A stretch of DNA of 64,000 bases, from positions 1,612,001 through 1,676,000 of the forward strand of contig NBBA01000009.1 in the NCBI GenBank assembly GCA_002794785.1, read 5' to 3'. The translations under genes and the position numbers were made by a program. Within the stretch, counting starts at the first letter, position 1. Every line of letters begins with the position of its first letter. Source of the DNA: Coniferiporia sulphurascens (taxonomy: Eukaryota > Basidiomycota > Agaricomycetes > Hymenochaetales > Hymenochaetaceae). The notes under the pieces are model-generated. The model was not told the DNA's origin. It saw only the letters and a list, made by a program, of their open reading frames with translations, and made no database searches. Below are positions 11,996 through 24,872 of this stretch, in pieces.

Positions 11996-13259
11996 ATGCT
12001 CCGTGGTAACTCTATCAGGCTTCTCACTGGTATGCTTTTTGGCTGTCTATGCAAGCGAATTGAGTGCTCAACGTCCTTGTATGCAGGGAACAGCCATCCC
12101 GAGCTCGCCCAAGCCGTGGCCGAGCGGTGAGCTGCGACCTACCAGAGGTCCTTTTCGCGGCAAGCGAACAGTTGACCAATCTGCCAATATCATAGGCTAA
12201 ACATCCAGCTCACGCCATGCATCGTCAAGAAGTTCTCGAACGGAGAGACGAGCGTGAAGATTCAGGAGTCCGTGCGCGAAGAGGATGTATTCATTCTGCA
12301 GAGTGGATGCGGCGACGTCAACGACAGCCTCATGGAACTCCTTATTCTTATTTCCGCGTGTAAAACCGCTTCTGCACGTCGCATCACCGCCGTCATTCCC
12401 TGCTTCCCCTACGCACGCGTCGACAAAAAGGACAAATCCCGTGCACCAATCACCGCCAAGCTCGTTGCAAACATGCTCGTCATCGCCGGCTGCGACCATG
12501 TCATCACCATGGATCTCCACGCGAGCCAAATTCAGGGATTCTTCGATATCCCTGTTGACAACTTGTTTTCCGAGCCGCTTATGATTGGCTACATCAAGCG
12601 CGAAATTGATGGCTGGAAGAATGGCATTGTTGTCAGCCCCGATGCAGGGGGTGCCAAACGGTACTTAGTGCTTAGTTCCGGCGCTCGATGCAATCCGCTG
12701 ATACTTTTACAGTGCAACTGCCATCGCCGACAAGCTTGGTATTGAGTTCGCACTCATCCACCGGCAAGGTAACTCGAACGGTGGGCCAGAGCGCATGCAC
12801 ATCCTCGTTGGCGACGTCCAGGATAAGGTAAGGAGTTCTCGTCCTTTCGTGAGCACTTCAGCTGACCATCATCCCAGGTCGCAATCCTTGTAGACGACAT
12901 GATCGATACCGGGAACACGCTTGCGCTAGCGGCAAGGGCGCTAAAAGACGGCGGTGCAAAAGCTATATATTGCATTGTTTCGCACGGCCTCCTATCGGAA
13001 ACAAACTTCCCTCTCCTAGAATCCCTACCTATAGATCAGCTATTGGTATGCTTACCAATTATCTTCTTTGTTATTGTCTTTTATGTTTTCTTGCTAGGTT
13101 ACGAATACGATTCCGCAAAACCAGCACTGCGACGGATTCTCAAAACTCGTCGTCCTTGATGTTGCGCCTACAATTGCCGAGAGCATTCGTCGAACGCACA
13201 ATGGCGAGAGTATCTCATTGCTGTTTGGCGAGTGGGCGGATGGTGCCGGGTTGTACTGA
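11996..13259 (+). CDS. Ribose-phosphate pyrophosphokinase (PRPP synthetase)
   Basis: Makes PRPP from ribose 5-phosphate and ATP, feeding purine, pyrimidine, His and Trp synthesis. Short exons give [25 protein letters not shown], then [46 protein letters not shown] (ATP/ribose site), [26 protein letters not shown], and [14 protein letters not shown] (PRPP loop), ending [26 protein letters not shown]. Six or more GT-AG introns. The loop that in animal enzymes is KERKK-rich reads [12 protein letters not shown] here, as in a subset of fungal paralogues. Fungi usually have several PRS paralogues acting in complexes; which one this is cannot be told. Confidence 0.92.
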
Positions 13260-13849
13260 AGTATTAGAAGTTCGTGTATTAGAAGCAAGTTTGTTGGACG
13301 GGAATACTGTATTTTATTCGCTGGGGCCAGTGCTCGCCGGCTGGGCGGGTTTTTCTCATTTAGACGTCACTTTGCATCATCGAGACCCAAAAGTAGAATT
13401 ACGCCGCATTGGAGTTGATGTAATCATATTAGTTATTCTTGAGGATTATGTAATTGGTGTGACAAGCTCGTGACATCCGTACATGGCGCCCGTTTTGGCT
13501 ATCACGCCGGACGTTAGAGCAATACTATTCTCAGTTTGTCTTCAGTCGTTCACCTGCTTTTACAGCTCTTATCGTTTTCTATTAATTTTATACTTTAAGC
13601 CTGGGTCCTGGAACTTTTGGCGCCTTTCTCAAAGTTGGCCAGCAAATACTCAATTCTTGCCCCTACTCTGTGTCGAACTCTCCTGTAAACTTGACCCAAA
13701 ATCGCCTGCGAGCACTGATAATTCTGTCCCTTGGAATTTATTGACGGCGTCACGGAGCGATACACTTTGCGTGGCACCATCTTAGGCTGGGGGACTTTCC
13801 CGTTCTGATTCTTGTCTGACTTGAAGCCCGTAGAGCTCAGAGACACAAA
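13260..13849. other. Spacer between PRS and histone deacetylase genes
   Basis: No credible coding frame. Contains the PRS 3' UTR and the deacetylase promoter and 5' UTR. Confidence 0.4.
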
Positions 13850-15845
13850 ATGGCTCGCTCTCTCTTGCATACTTTCTCGGATTCGAAGCATTTTGAAGAC
13901 CGCAGAGGGAAGCCATATGCACAACCAATCACAGAGCGCATAAATGTAGGAGGATCCCACCGATTCTTTCCTGATCGGTATGCTAGATGTCTGACGCACA
14001 CCCCTGCAGCCCCATTCCCGGCCCATTGTATCCTACTATTTCCCGAAAGGTGTCGGGGAGCACCATTATGGGGTAGGTTGTTGCTCATGCATAAAACTCC
14101 AGATATCCGGGGCGGCTTACAGTTACTCCAGGAAAGACACCCCATGAAACCACATCGGTTAAGTCTCACGAATGCACTGGTAATCGGATACGGTTTGGAC
14201 AAGCAGATTCATCATTTTTTCGACCCGCGTCCTGCGACAAGGGAAGAACTTGAGGTTTATCATGACTCTGAATACATTGACTTTTTGTCAAGGTAACCTT
14301 TACACTTAGTCAATATTTAGTCTCTCGTCTCTTACGCCCTTTTTTGTTACTTGCAGGGTAACTCCCGGAAATCAAAATGAAATGAAGCATCTCATAGACA
14401 CGTTCAACTGCGTGGATGACTGTCCAATCTTCGCAGACATGTACGATTTTACGCGGATGTACGCCGGGGCTTCCCTCGCTGCAGCGAGGAAGCTTTGTGC
14501 TGGGACCACAGATATTGCAATCAATTGGTCGGGTGGTCTACATCATGCTAAACGCGGTGAAGCCAGTGGCTTCTGTTATATAAATGACATCGTGCTTGCC
14601 ATTCTAGAATTGCTAAGGTACGTAGTACTTGACTTAACAGCGGACGATTTTTAATAAAATAATGGTTTTTTTGGTAGATATCATCCACGAGTGCTCTATA
14701 TTGACATTGACATCCACCACGGCGATGGAGTTGAGCTCGCATTCTGGAATTCAAATCGAGTTATGACTGTGTCGTTCCACAAGTACACTGGTGACTTTTT
14801 CCCGAGTACAGGTCGGCTTGATGATAACGGTGGCGGCCTTGGAAAGCACTTCGCTCTTAATGTGCCGCTATTAGACGGCATTGACGATGACTCATACCTT
14901 GCCATCTTCAAAACTGTTATTGGAGACACAGTAACGGCATTCCGACCATCCACTATTGTCTTGCAATGTGGTGCCGACTCACTTGGATGTGATCGTCTCG
15001 GCGCATTCAACTTATCCATTGCCGCGCATGGAGAATGTGTCAATTTCGTTCGCAAGTTCAACGTACCGCTGCTAGTTGTTGGAGGAGGCGGGTATACCGT
15101 GCATAATGTAAGCCGATGTTGGACATACGAAACATCTGTGCTTGTCGGAGCGGAGGTACCCGACGAACTGCCACATACGATGTATGACGCTTGGTTCGCA
15201 GACGACTACACGCTACATCCTACACTCGCAGGTCGGGTTGATAACCAGAACACGCCTGCTGCGCTGCAGCGTATCACACGCAGCATTCGTCAGAAGCTGC
15301 GTTACTTGCAAGGAGCACCGAGTGTGCAGATGCAGGAGATTCCGCCGGACCTAGCGGGATGGCTTGCAGACGAGGAGCGCACAGCAGAGGAAAAAGCGGA
15401 GGAACGTGGCGCGGGTCCAGCAGGCGAATTTCGCGTGCCGCCGCCAAAAGCAGTCAACGAATTCTTTGACAGCGAGGCGGACGTCGACGGGGATGAGGAT
15501 TCCGGTTCTGCCGCAAGAGCACGTGGGGCTGCCGCGGGCCGACGAGGGAGAGGACGGGGGCGAGGACGGGGAAGAGGGAGGGCAACTGCGACTACATTAG
15601 CTGCCGCCGTGTCAGGGGAAGGAGGCAACGACGATGATGTAGATGAGACTGCGGCTTCGACACCTGCACCTACTACGCGCGGGCGAGGACGAGGAAGGGG
15701 GAGGGGCCGCGGACGAGGCCGGGGGAGAGGCAGAGGGAAAGTAGTGGCCACGGCGGATGACAGGCCTGAAGAAAACGGGGAACCATTACTTGAGTCGCAG
15801 ACACCAACACAACCAGCATCAAATGACCTTGATATTGACTCGTAA
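13850..15845 (+). CDS. Class I histone deacetylase, HOS2/RPD3 type, with Arg-Gly-rich tail
   Basis: Zn-dependent removal of acetyl groups from histone tails in nuclear corepressor complexes. Exon 1 (13850-13945) splices to exon 2 (from 14010), giving [17 protein letters not shown], then [14 protein letters not shown]. Catalytic blocks follow: [37 protein letters not shown] and [16 protein letters not shown]. The His-His dyad, the DxH metal ligands and the GGGGYT loop are all present. The core ends with [14 protein letters not shown] and [18 protein letters not shown], typical of fungal Hos2 orthologues. Residues encoded by about 15535-15745 are two long alternating Arg-Gly runs separated by an acidic linker. 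The start is inferred from splicing that keeps frame. Confidence 0.9.
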
Positions 15846-15948
15846 TTCGCTTTTAGGTTCTCTGTCTCTGTTTAGCCTGGTTTAAGGATGTCCGAATATC
15901 GGGAGAACAGTAAAATCCGGCATTTAATGGTATGGGTCTGATCATGTA

Positions 15949-18900
15949 TTAAGAGTCCCGAAGTGAAAGCTCCTTCGCCTTCTCGAGATCCTTCGAGAAT
16001 TGCTCATCATCATCAGCTAATCCGGTAACGTCGGTAGCTTCCGAAGGTGCCTCAATATGGCTGGTCGACGATGCATTTTCTGACAAAGACTGTTGAGAAA
16101 GCTGCATTGCTCTTTCCAAGTCCTCCAGGAACTTCCGATCTTCGCCTTCCTCGTCTGCCGTGAAATCAGGCCTGGAGTCTTTACTTTCAAGTGAAGGCTG
16201 CAGTGGTGGGGTTACGTTTGCATTGACACCGAGGGAAAGTGTCGGCGTCGATGCTGACGTCGAAGGAATTGAATTGGCCGGGGATAATTCTTCGTCGAGC
16301 GCCTTCTTGGCGACTTCCGCGGCAGCCTCTTTATATCTATCCCTTCTCTCTCCTTCTGTCTTCTTCGCCTCTTTGAAAGCCGTCAAAATGCGCGAGCGCT
16401 GTTCCTCGGTACTGTCCTGTGCATCTCGGACGCCATCGCCGATGCGCGTTATTCGTTGCACCTGTACCGGCTTCTTGGCGAAGCGTTTCGCAGCGCTTGC
16501 CAAAGCACCACGCAGGGGATGTGCAACCAAGCCAACAATACCTGCTGCTGGCCGTGCAGTCGCATTGACAACTGAGTAAATATGTTAGGATGAAGCTTGG
16601 TGCCTTTAGAATACCAGAGTGCGTACAGCTACGAGCGGACCCTTTGATAACACCCATGAAGCCCTGGCACAAAGTAACCAATTGGTAAGCATACGTATGA
16701 GCATTGCCTAGTGAGACACCAAAGCACCTCTTTTTTACCCCCTTGAACGGGTTCCTTGATGAATCCCGTGATTCCATCGTAGTACCCATAAAAAAGTCCC
16801 TGTTAATACAGATTATATTGATAAACGTAATTATGGATAGAACTATGTAAGAGTGAAAGCCGCACTTTTCCAGCTTCTTGAATACCACTCTTCAGCCCGT
16901 CCACAGGTTTCGTCTGACGGACTTCTGAACCATAAAGCGCGGGGAGCTGATACAAGCCCTCTGAAACAGAAGTGATAATCTCGACGACGCCTATGCAGAA
17001 ATAAGTAATGTCCAGCGAAGTGGTGAAATAAACTTACCCCGTGGAATGGCCGTGGCCACCTTGATCACGCCTTTCGCCGGACTGCTGTTTAATTACAAAC
17101 ACATTAGCTTCTCAGCTTCTCTGAGATGAAGCTGCACAGACTAGAATATTTGTGCAATGCCAGCGTAATAGTTCGTCACAGTCCAGAAAATTGAGGCCGC
17201 CCCTCCTGAAACAGGATCGGTCACTTTGTTCAACGGGTCGAACTCAGCAGGCCCTTTAAAAACAGAGACAGGTGAGAATGGGGAGTCTTAAGTACGGATG
17301 ATACGCACGGTGTAGGTCTAGGTTGTTCATGTCGAGTAACTTCTTATCTGCGAGCGTCTGGGCCGCAAAAGCGCTGAGTTTAAGACACTGTGCGGAGACA
17401 TAATGCATAAAAAAGACAATATCAGTTATTTTGGGGTCGAGTCGACGCACATGCTCCGTTGTCCACCAGACAGCGACCCGATTTGGATCAAGGTCACACC
17501 TATTGGGATTGTTCAGAGTATTATCAAGAGATAAATAGTTGTCTGACCTCATGTTTAGAAGAGGGAGGTGGCGGTAGAACGATAGAACACCATTTGTTAT
17601 TCCGTCCTTTTAACCGATCCTAAGCCCAGCCGTTACATTTATTTATTCACATAGGGGACTGACCTCTGCTTGGATTTGTCTACTTAACCGGACCGAGGCA
17701 GCCCGTGCCTCTGGTTTCAGGACGAATCGTATTGCTTCTGTGAGCTGTTCGACGTCTAGATCCTTCCGGCGAACAGGCTTAGGCCCGGCACCAGAACGGT
17801 GAATCATGTCTCCTATTTAACAACGCATTGTTATTCAGGATACCCAAATGGATGAAATAAGATATGGCTGAATACGTACCCCAAAATGGCTGGTCACCGA
17901 AGAATGGGACCACGATTGTTGGCTTTCCCATCCGAAGGCCGATAGCAGTCGTTCCGGCACCGCCATGGTGACATACAGCGCATACTTTGTCAAATAGCCA
18001 GTCGTGGGGAACGTTTCCGAGTATAAATACATTGTCTGGAACGTCTCCAGATCCGAGACCTCCCCACCCTGCAGAGACGAGCGCACGGACGCCAGTGTTT
18101 GCAACTGCTTGAAATATGATTGATGTCAATGCCTTAGGGTCGTCGACTACGATAGAACCAAACCTGTGGCGCAGCAAAAGGAGGTGTCAGGTGGTGTAGG
18201 GCAAACGCTATAACGCCCGAAACTTGCCCAATGTATATCGGCGGCGGGCCTGCGGCAAGGAAGGCAGCAAGGTCCTCGGGAGGAGTGTAATTGACGGACA
18301 GGTTTAAAAAGTAAAAACCGACTATATCTGTTTGATATGAGTGTCCTTGTCCCTTTAACCAGTTTGAAATCAGGTATAAATCACCGATATAGTTCTTCCA
18401 GTCCTTCGGCTTAGGAACAAGCGAGGGACTGATGCAGTAAGTCCAAGGGATCTTCAACTTGTCAACTATTCCTGGTCCATGGCGCATGTGCAGACTACTT
18501 AAACCGAGATGTTTCTCGCGGAAGTCGTCAATTATATCTCCCAGCCTACAGACGGCGATTTAATGGTGGGGACAAACGAACGGGAAAATAAGGAAAACGA
18601 ACCCTTGCCAGGTCATAAGATCGGTCAATGCATAGCTGAGATAATTAGAAAGCCCTGATTGCGCGTTGGAGTTTTCTATATTAACGAGAGGATGGGGGAA
18701 AGCCGTAGTTGCACACCAAGGCATTGCTTCATCGAACGATGAGTAAACGTGTATCAAAACGATTCTTATCTTTTTGAGATGTAAAAAAGGTACTTACTGA
18801 AAGAGAGATTTAAGGGAATACCCAGAGCTTCCGCGCAGTGAACGTGTGCGAATGCGGGAGGATTCGAAATTATGGCGTCGGCTGCAAACGATTTCCCGGT

Positions 18901-19667
18901 CTCCAGATCGGCTTCGAAACACGATCTCCAACAGCCTTCAAGCATCTGGCTAATTGTCAGTGAGAAGTCGAGCACCTCAATGAAACACGTACCCCTTTCA
19001 ACATCTTCCGCTTTTGGCCAATGTCTCCGTTCATAATGGAATCTAGACCGGGGACGAGACCTGGGTCTTTGTAGGGGATGCGGATTAGACATAGCGCACC
19101 CACAACATGGTGATTTTTTCTCACTCTTCACCATGTAGCTCATGAGGTCCTCCGGATTACCACCAATATCAAAAAATTCCAGACCGTTCTCCGTCACGAA
19201 TGAACTAAATGTGCCATGAGTAGCCAAGCGCACACGATGTCCATCTCGGACCAGTCTTTTCGCAAGAGCTAGGAATGGCTGAACATCACCTAAAAATGTC
19301 TTTAGCATAGCTGTTGACAGTGCAGGACAACCAACTAACCTCGGCTTCCAACTATCATGATAACAATATTCAAACATGGCGGCGAGCGAAAGTCGACATC
19401 GTCTGTAGCAAACTCCTGCACTTCCTTGGCATAACCGGGAGGTAAATCTGGCAGGTATTGCTTGAGGTCCAACGAGATGTTAATCCTTCCGTCATCCGTG
19501 ATTTGGACTGCTGAGGCCAAGCCCGCCCCGGATGCTTTGTACTGGGCATAGTCTATGAAACGCTCAGTTTTTTGTAGTTGCAGGACAGACAAGTTGGTAT
19601 ACTTGTGTCGGGATGCATGCAGAGAGTCTAGCTTTGTTTTCGCAGGTAGAGAGTAAAAGGGCGTCAA
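15949..19667 (-). CDS. Sterol 3-beta-glucosyltransferase-like protein with long C-terminal extension and UIM-like motifs
   Basis: About a dozen exons. The N-terminal part has LNIVIMIVGSRGDVQPFLALAK, the GT28-type Rossmann start of UGT51/ATG26-like sterol glucosyltransferases. The C-terminal GT1 domain has FGSIVVDDP and WLFDKVCAVCHHGGAGTTAIG with GKPTIVVPFFGDQPFWG, the UDP-glucose site. No PH or GRAM domain is visible. A roughly 400-residue extension follows (15949-17570), with repeated Gly/Ala-rich amphipathic blocks, LVAHPLRGALASAAKRF, and two copies of a UIM-like motif (LEDLERAMQLSQQS and SKDLEKAKELSLRD). The frame is open to a TTG at 19667 but has no early ATG, so the true first exon lies upstream. 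A TATA-like run at 19702-19712 may belong to an intron or the promoter. Confidence 0.8.
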
Positions 19668-20002
19668 GACTCAGGAATACAAAACCACCGCCAGTGGTGC
19701 TTATATTATATACCAATGACGAGGTCAAGGCTCAAGAAGGTGTTTACAAAATGTATATGAAATAACGGACCGAATACGGATGAACTTGAAGCCAGATGCT
19801 ATCAGAGTTTCTAATGAAGTAAGCAATCCGTTGGTTACCGCACTCGTAATGTCGACCGCCGCAACCACGACTTGACTCTTCCGTTGACGGGTGCAAAGTG
19901 AAATCACTCCTTTCTTTTCGTCACTTTGCATAGAGCACGTCACTAAAAAGGGGGAGAGGTTTCACCTTTATCCTTCACCTGCACAAGTCTCCAGAAAATA
20001 GG

Positions 20003-21865
20003 ATGACCACCAGGGAGGTTGGGGACGGGCGGTCCGTAATAGCTATGACCACGGTGGACGACTTCGGGTCGGATGATGGCTCGACTTCGGACGATGAGGC
20101 TGACGTCGCCCTCCTGGGACTTGATAGACAATCGCACGGACACGGTTTATCGACAAAGGAAGTTGGAACTACTTGGGGGCAAGTGAGAGACATTGTAATC
20201 GAGGTATGTGGGCCGTCTTGGTCAAAGTCTGGTTGGGAATCTAAAGGGGCAGCTATATTCCAGACCGTGCCGACTCTCCTTTTTACGACTGTGGGACTCC
20301 TATTTACTGGGGAGCTTCTGGACCATGTCTCCGTAAGCTTCATTAAAGCCATATGTGAATTGTTGGTTAACGATTCGCCATCAGCATTGGAAAGCAATGA
20401 AGCAAATTGACGAGCTCATCATAATTATTCCTGTCATCTTGAACTTGAAGGGTAATTTGGAGATGAATTTGTCTTCGCGTTTGGGAACGGCTGTGAGTCC
20501 GCTTTCAGTCTATTCTATTGCTATGCGTTTTGCTTACGAGCTATAGGCCAACATCGGCGAGCTCGATGAAAAGACCAGTCGGTACGGCATACTGGCCGGA
20601 AACATGGCGCTTCTTCAGATTCAAGCCACTCTTGTTTCATTCGTTGCCGCTATTCTTTCCTTTGTGCTTGGTTTGGTTATGCCAAAAATGACCTCATCTG
20701 AAATAAGCACCGGTGTCCGCTTCCTTCGCTCCCGACGTCCTCATCCCGTTCATCCCCCTGATCCAAGAAAGCCCAAGTCTGGTATCGTTGAGTAAGCCGT
20801 CTGATTAAGGGCGCCAGTTATATCTCTTAACAAACTTTACAGATTTATATTGGTGGCATCAACAGGCATGGCTTCAGCATGCTTGTCGAGTTTGATTTTA
20901 GGCTCTTTCATGTGCACGCTTGTTATTTTCTGTAGAAAGTACTCACTTAACCCAGGCAAGATATTCACTCGTTTTGAGGAGCTTCCTTTCTGACGTCAAT
21001 ACAGACAACATTGCTCCTCCTGTTGCTGCTTGTCTTGGCGATCTCATCACACTTTGCCTGCTCGGGCTTGTATCGACCTTTCTCATAAACTTCGTAAACA
21101 CGGCACTCCCGCTCGTCATCTGCATTACGCTCGTAATTTCCTCGTGTGTTTGCGCTTACATCGTCAGCCGAAACAACTACGTTCGTGCCCTAATAAAGCA
21201 GGGATGGACGCCTCTTTTTGGCGCTATGGCGGTTAGCACTGCCACTGGCATTATTCTTGACGTTTTCGTCTCTCGCTACAGCGGCTTCGCCCTGCTGGCA
21301 GTCATCATTAGTGGTATGGCAATAAAAATTCAGTTGAAAACGACATGACTAAATGTCTTCTAGGCCTCCCCGGTGCTGTCGGGTCTGTCGCTATCTCGCG
21401 TATCTCCACCACGTTACATGCTGCTACAATGGTAACACTCCCTGTGAACGGACATAAACACGAGTCACCACCACAGCCAAGCCGGAAGCTCGTGATGACA
21501 ACATTATTCCTCATCACGATACCGATAGAGATAGTCTTCCTATCATTATTGCGTGCCGTAGGATGGCTTACCTTGCCGGTTATCTTTATCGTTTGCTCTA
21601 TATTTTTCTTCTGCGTTACAGTAAGTATCGGTCAAGTCCCTGGAATCTATTTTGTTACTAACTATGACAAAATTAGGTTTTGGCTTCTCTATGGTTTGCT
21701 CAAGCCCTTACTGCCTTTTTGTGGAAAAGGGATCGTGACCCGGACATGTACGCGATGCCCGTGCATTCATCCGTGGTAGATCTCGTGGGACAGTTGCTAC
21801 TTGTCCTTTGCTTCGAAGTTGTGTCCCTTATGGGCCAACATTTAGAGACGAAAGAAGGACTTTGA
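20003..21865 (+). CDS. SLC41 / MgtE-like divalent cation transporter
   Basis: Membrane transporter, probably for Mg2+. Two tandem MgtE-like halves are visible. The first has PVILNLKGNLEMNLSSRLGT, AANIGELD and IQATLVSFVAAILSF. The second has LVASTGMASACLSSLILG, NIAPPVAACLGDLITLC and GLPGAVGSVAISRIS. Each half carries the conserved Asn/Gly/Asp residues that line the pore in the family. About ten hydrophobic segments are present. The N-terminus (MTTREVGDGRS...) is an acidic cytosolic stretch of about 70 residues. Introns at about 20333, 20492, 20793, 20951, 21315 and 21620. The one after CCAG near 20951 uses a GC donor (GCAAG). Confidence 0.9.
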
Positions 21866-22206
21866 TTTTTCTTAGACTTGGATTGTAGAGAAGGCTAGCA
21901 CGTATTGTATAGATTGTAATACTATTGTTGGAATGATACAGAGCATTTTAATTATTGTGGCGATTTTGTGATTCGACCGTGACACGGCCACGCCGGATCT
22001 GGAAACGGTAGTTTTCCGTTTTGAGCCTGCTTCTTACGACGACGACGTTCACCACGGACCTGCTATTCTTCATCAACGGTCAATCTGTGCTCATGTTCTG
22101 AGTGCAAATTCGCGTCCACCGTGTTCAGAAGTACTGGTTTCATGTATCTCTCGCTGGGTTGCGCTCGCGGAACACTCCTCGCAAACCCACCTGCTATACC
22201 GAAACG
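21866..22206. other. Short spacer between the SLC41 and NGG1 genes
   Basis: Tandem orientation; contains the transporter 3' UTR and the NGG1 promoter. No additional gene seen. Confidence 0.4.
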
Positions 22207-24605
22207 ATGTCCCAGCCGCTTGTGCCGTATAATACCGAAGCGCACCCGCCCCTGCGTAGCCAGCTGTTCGTCGCGCCTCCGGATGCAGTGCCGTCTGTCG
22301 ATGAGCTCGAGGCGACGCAGTCGGAGCTGAAGGCGCTTAAGCAGCGTGCGCTCGAACGCGCGCGCAAGGCCGCGGGTGACCTCAAGATCATCGAGAATGA
22401 AATGAAGAAGATGCGCGAATTAGAGAAGGGAAAGGCGCGCGCACTACCTCTCCACAAAGTTAAACGCGAACCAAGTTGTACGTAATCTGTCTATCTTTTG
22501 CTCTGCATCCGAGTGCTAACTGCTACGTGATTCTGTTACATCCATTGTAATCTAAACATATATTGTTCTATGTTCTCGTATCGGCTTGTGGTCGTGGTGG
22601 TCGTCTCACGTTTAAAATTGCCTGCGAACGTGCCACCATGGAATTTCTCAACATCCTTGCATTGGTTTTCTGTACAACTTATCTGGACGCGTCTGTGGCT
22701 CTTACCACTCATCGTGCACGGTTACCTACCCCCTCAATACGTTTTGCATTATCCCGTCGGCCTTGATATGCTCCTCAAAAAAATTATTCACATACGCGAA
22801 ACTACAATACGCCTTGTTCATTACACAGATACCCCAAGTCTCGATCAGGAGGAGCGCGGCTTTTCTCCGTCCATTCCTCCCATCCCTGCAGGTGCTCCTT
22901 CATCAAGCTCCTTACCTGCGATCAATGTCGCTTCTCCCTTACTCCAAAAGCTCCCCTCGGAGATGCGTAGAGTGTGAGTGAAAGAAGCGAAATATCTTGA
23001 TTGGTATCTAACCGGTTGTCTTCTCTTTAGGAAGAAAAAGGATAAAGATAAAAAGCGGAAAAGGGACGACGAGAGTGATGGAGAGCTTGGTGTGTCTTAA
23101 CTGTAAAGGAATTCTTTCGCTTAAACTAATTCGTAAACAGATGCACAGCGATCTAGGAAACTGTCCCCGCATCCTCCTCCGCATAAGGAGCATCATAACA
23201 AGCCTTCAAAGCTTAGTAATGTGTCTCATGCAAAAGTTTGTCTTGTCCAACAACCCTTTAGTCTCACCCTGACATAAAACACAGTCTACGACCGGCCCGG
23301 ATTGGAGTCTACCGCCTCCTCATCCCCTCCTGCCTCAAAGACCTTTATCCATACCCACACTACCGGCGGGACCAAGAAAACCAATAGAAGTTAAGGAAGA
23401 CTTCTCTAAGGCAAAGGCACCTCCTTCCCAAATCCCCATAGGTACATTTTACGCGTCGATAGAGCCGTGGATACGCCAAGTACGAGAAGAGGATGTGGGA
23501 TGGCTGGAGCATGATGGAGACACCGTGGGGCCGTATGTAATGCCTGAGCTGGGCCGGCATTATACAGATCAATGGGAAGATGAAGACATGCAGTTATATG
23601 GTGGTGTACCCTCTTCACTGGACTTCTCTAGCTCTCGAAACGCGGCCGCGGCCGCGAGCAATTTCATAGCGTCTGGACTCCTCCCGAAATGGGACGCATC
23701 GGGACTAACGGAGGCGGATACGATGACCGATAAAGGATTGGGACCAGTGACGGAGAGGCTGGTATCCGCGCTCTTACCCGCAGCAGATCAGTCAACGTGG
23801 AAGAGCATGAGAGAGGCGGAGGATGCGTACGAGGCGAGGATGGCTGCTTCTGCGTCAGGGGCAAATGGAACTTCGCCGTCTAAAGAAAAAGTCCTGGTTG
23901 CCGACTTCGAGGAAAGGGTCAAAGATACAGTCCGCTTTTATGGACTGCTTGAAGGCAAAGTGAGTAGGGACATGATTAGATTGATTATACACCTTTGCTG
24001 ATCATAACGTAATCAATAAGCTTGACTTCTCCCAAGTAGTCGATGATCCGATCTCGACTGCACTTCGACAGGCCCAACGTCAGCTGCGTGAGGCTTCCGC
24101 GACGAATAAAGCACGCCGCGCACGCCTTGCGGAGGTCGCGCGGGACCGGCTCGCGTATCAGGAGTATGTCGATGCTCGCGACGCGCTTGACAAGAATATT
24201 ACCGCGATGTACACGAAGCTGCAAAAGAAAGATGGGCCAAAAGCGTCGAAGAAGAAGAAAAAGGGCGATAGCGGTGGCGCAAACGGAGTGAACGGCAATG
24301 GCGGCAGCGCTGGGCCCCCTATGCCCTTGCCTAATCCTGCAGCACTAGGCCTTGGTCCGGACGAGGAAGGAACGCTTGTTATGCCCGATGCACTCAAGCA
24401 GCTAGTCGAGACGCGGCGGCAGTGGGTGAGTGTTGTCGGCGGCGGGTTTGATGAAGAAGAGGAGCGTACGCCGGGCCGTGTGCGGGGTGTGCCTTATAAG
24501 AGCATCTTCGAAGGCATTGAGGAAGATGTTCGACGGGAGTTAGGACGATCAGTGTTTCTTTCTTCTAAGCGTGCCGACGGTGCGAATGGGTCTTCTGTTC
24601 CCTAG
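22207..24605 (+). CDS. NGG1: SAGA histone acetyltransferase complex subunit Ada3/NGG1
   Basis: Structural subunit of the SAGA/ADA acetyltransferase module that links Gcn5-Ada2 to the rest of the coactivator. Exon 1 (from ATG 22207) encodes an N-terminal coiled coil, VDELEATQSELKALKQRAL, ending KVKREPS. A Lys/Arg-rich block (KKKDKDKKRKRDDESDG) follows after 23030. The exon at about 23300-23960 contains IGTFYASIEPWIRQVREEDVGWLEHDGD, LLPKWDASGLTEADTM and LGPVTERLVSALLP. The last exon has LRQAQRQLREASATNKARRARL, an Ala/Lys-rich stretch and the family ending YKSIFEGIEEDVRRELGRS. The exon structure of 22570-22980 is uncertain; only its 3' part (PSIPPIPAG to LQKLPSEMRRV) fits. Confidence 0.85.
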
Positions 24606-24872
24606 CAACTTGTCTGGTTTTTGTGTTCGTGATGTTGATGGTATGTTATTTCTGTGTAACGTTATGAGAATTCGGTATTTCACACTGTACTATTACACTG
24701 ACGTTTTTCCTATTACTCCTAATTCACTCATTCTTGATATGAGAACTACTTTCCCCTTCAGATGGAAAATACTGTGATGCAACAAAATAAAAACTAAGCA
24801 CGAAGAAGGTGATCAAGGACCGTCTGGACCGAGTAAATGAGTATAAAATTAGGATGCTACTATGACTAAATA

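Noticed and set aside
15302..15751. Long minus-strand frame of Pro/Arg repeats
   Set aside because: It is the antisense shadow of the Arg-Gly repeats of the histone deacetylase; no independent start context or motif.
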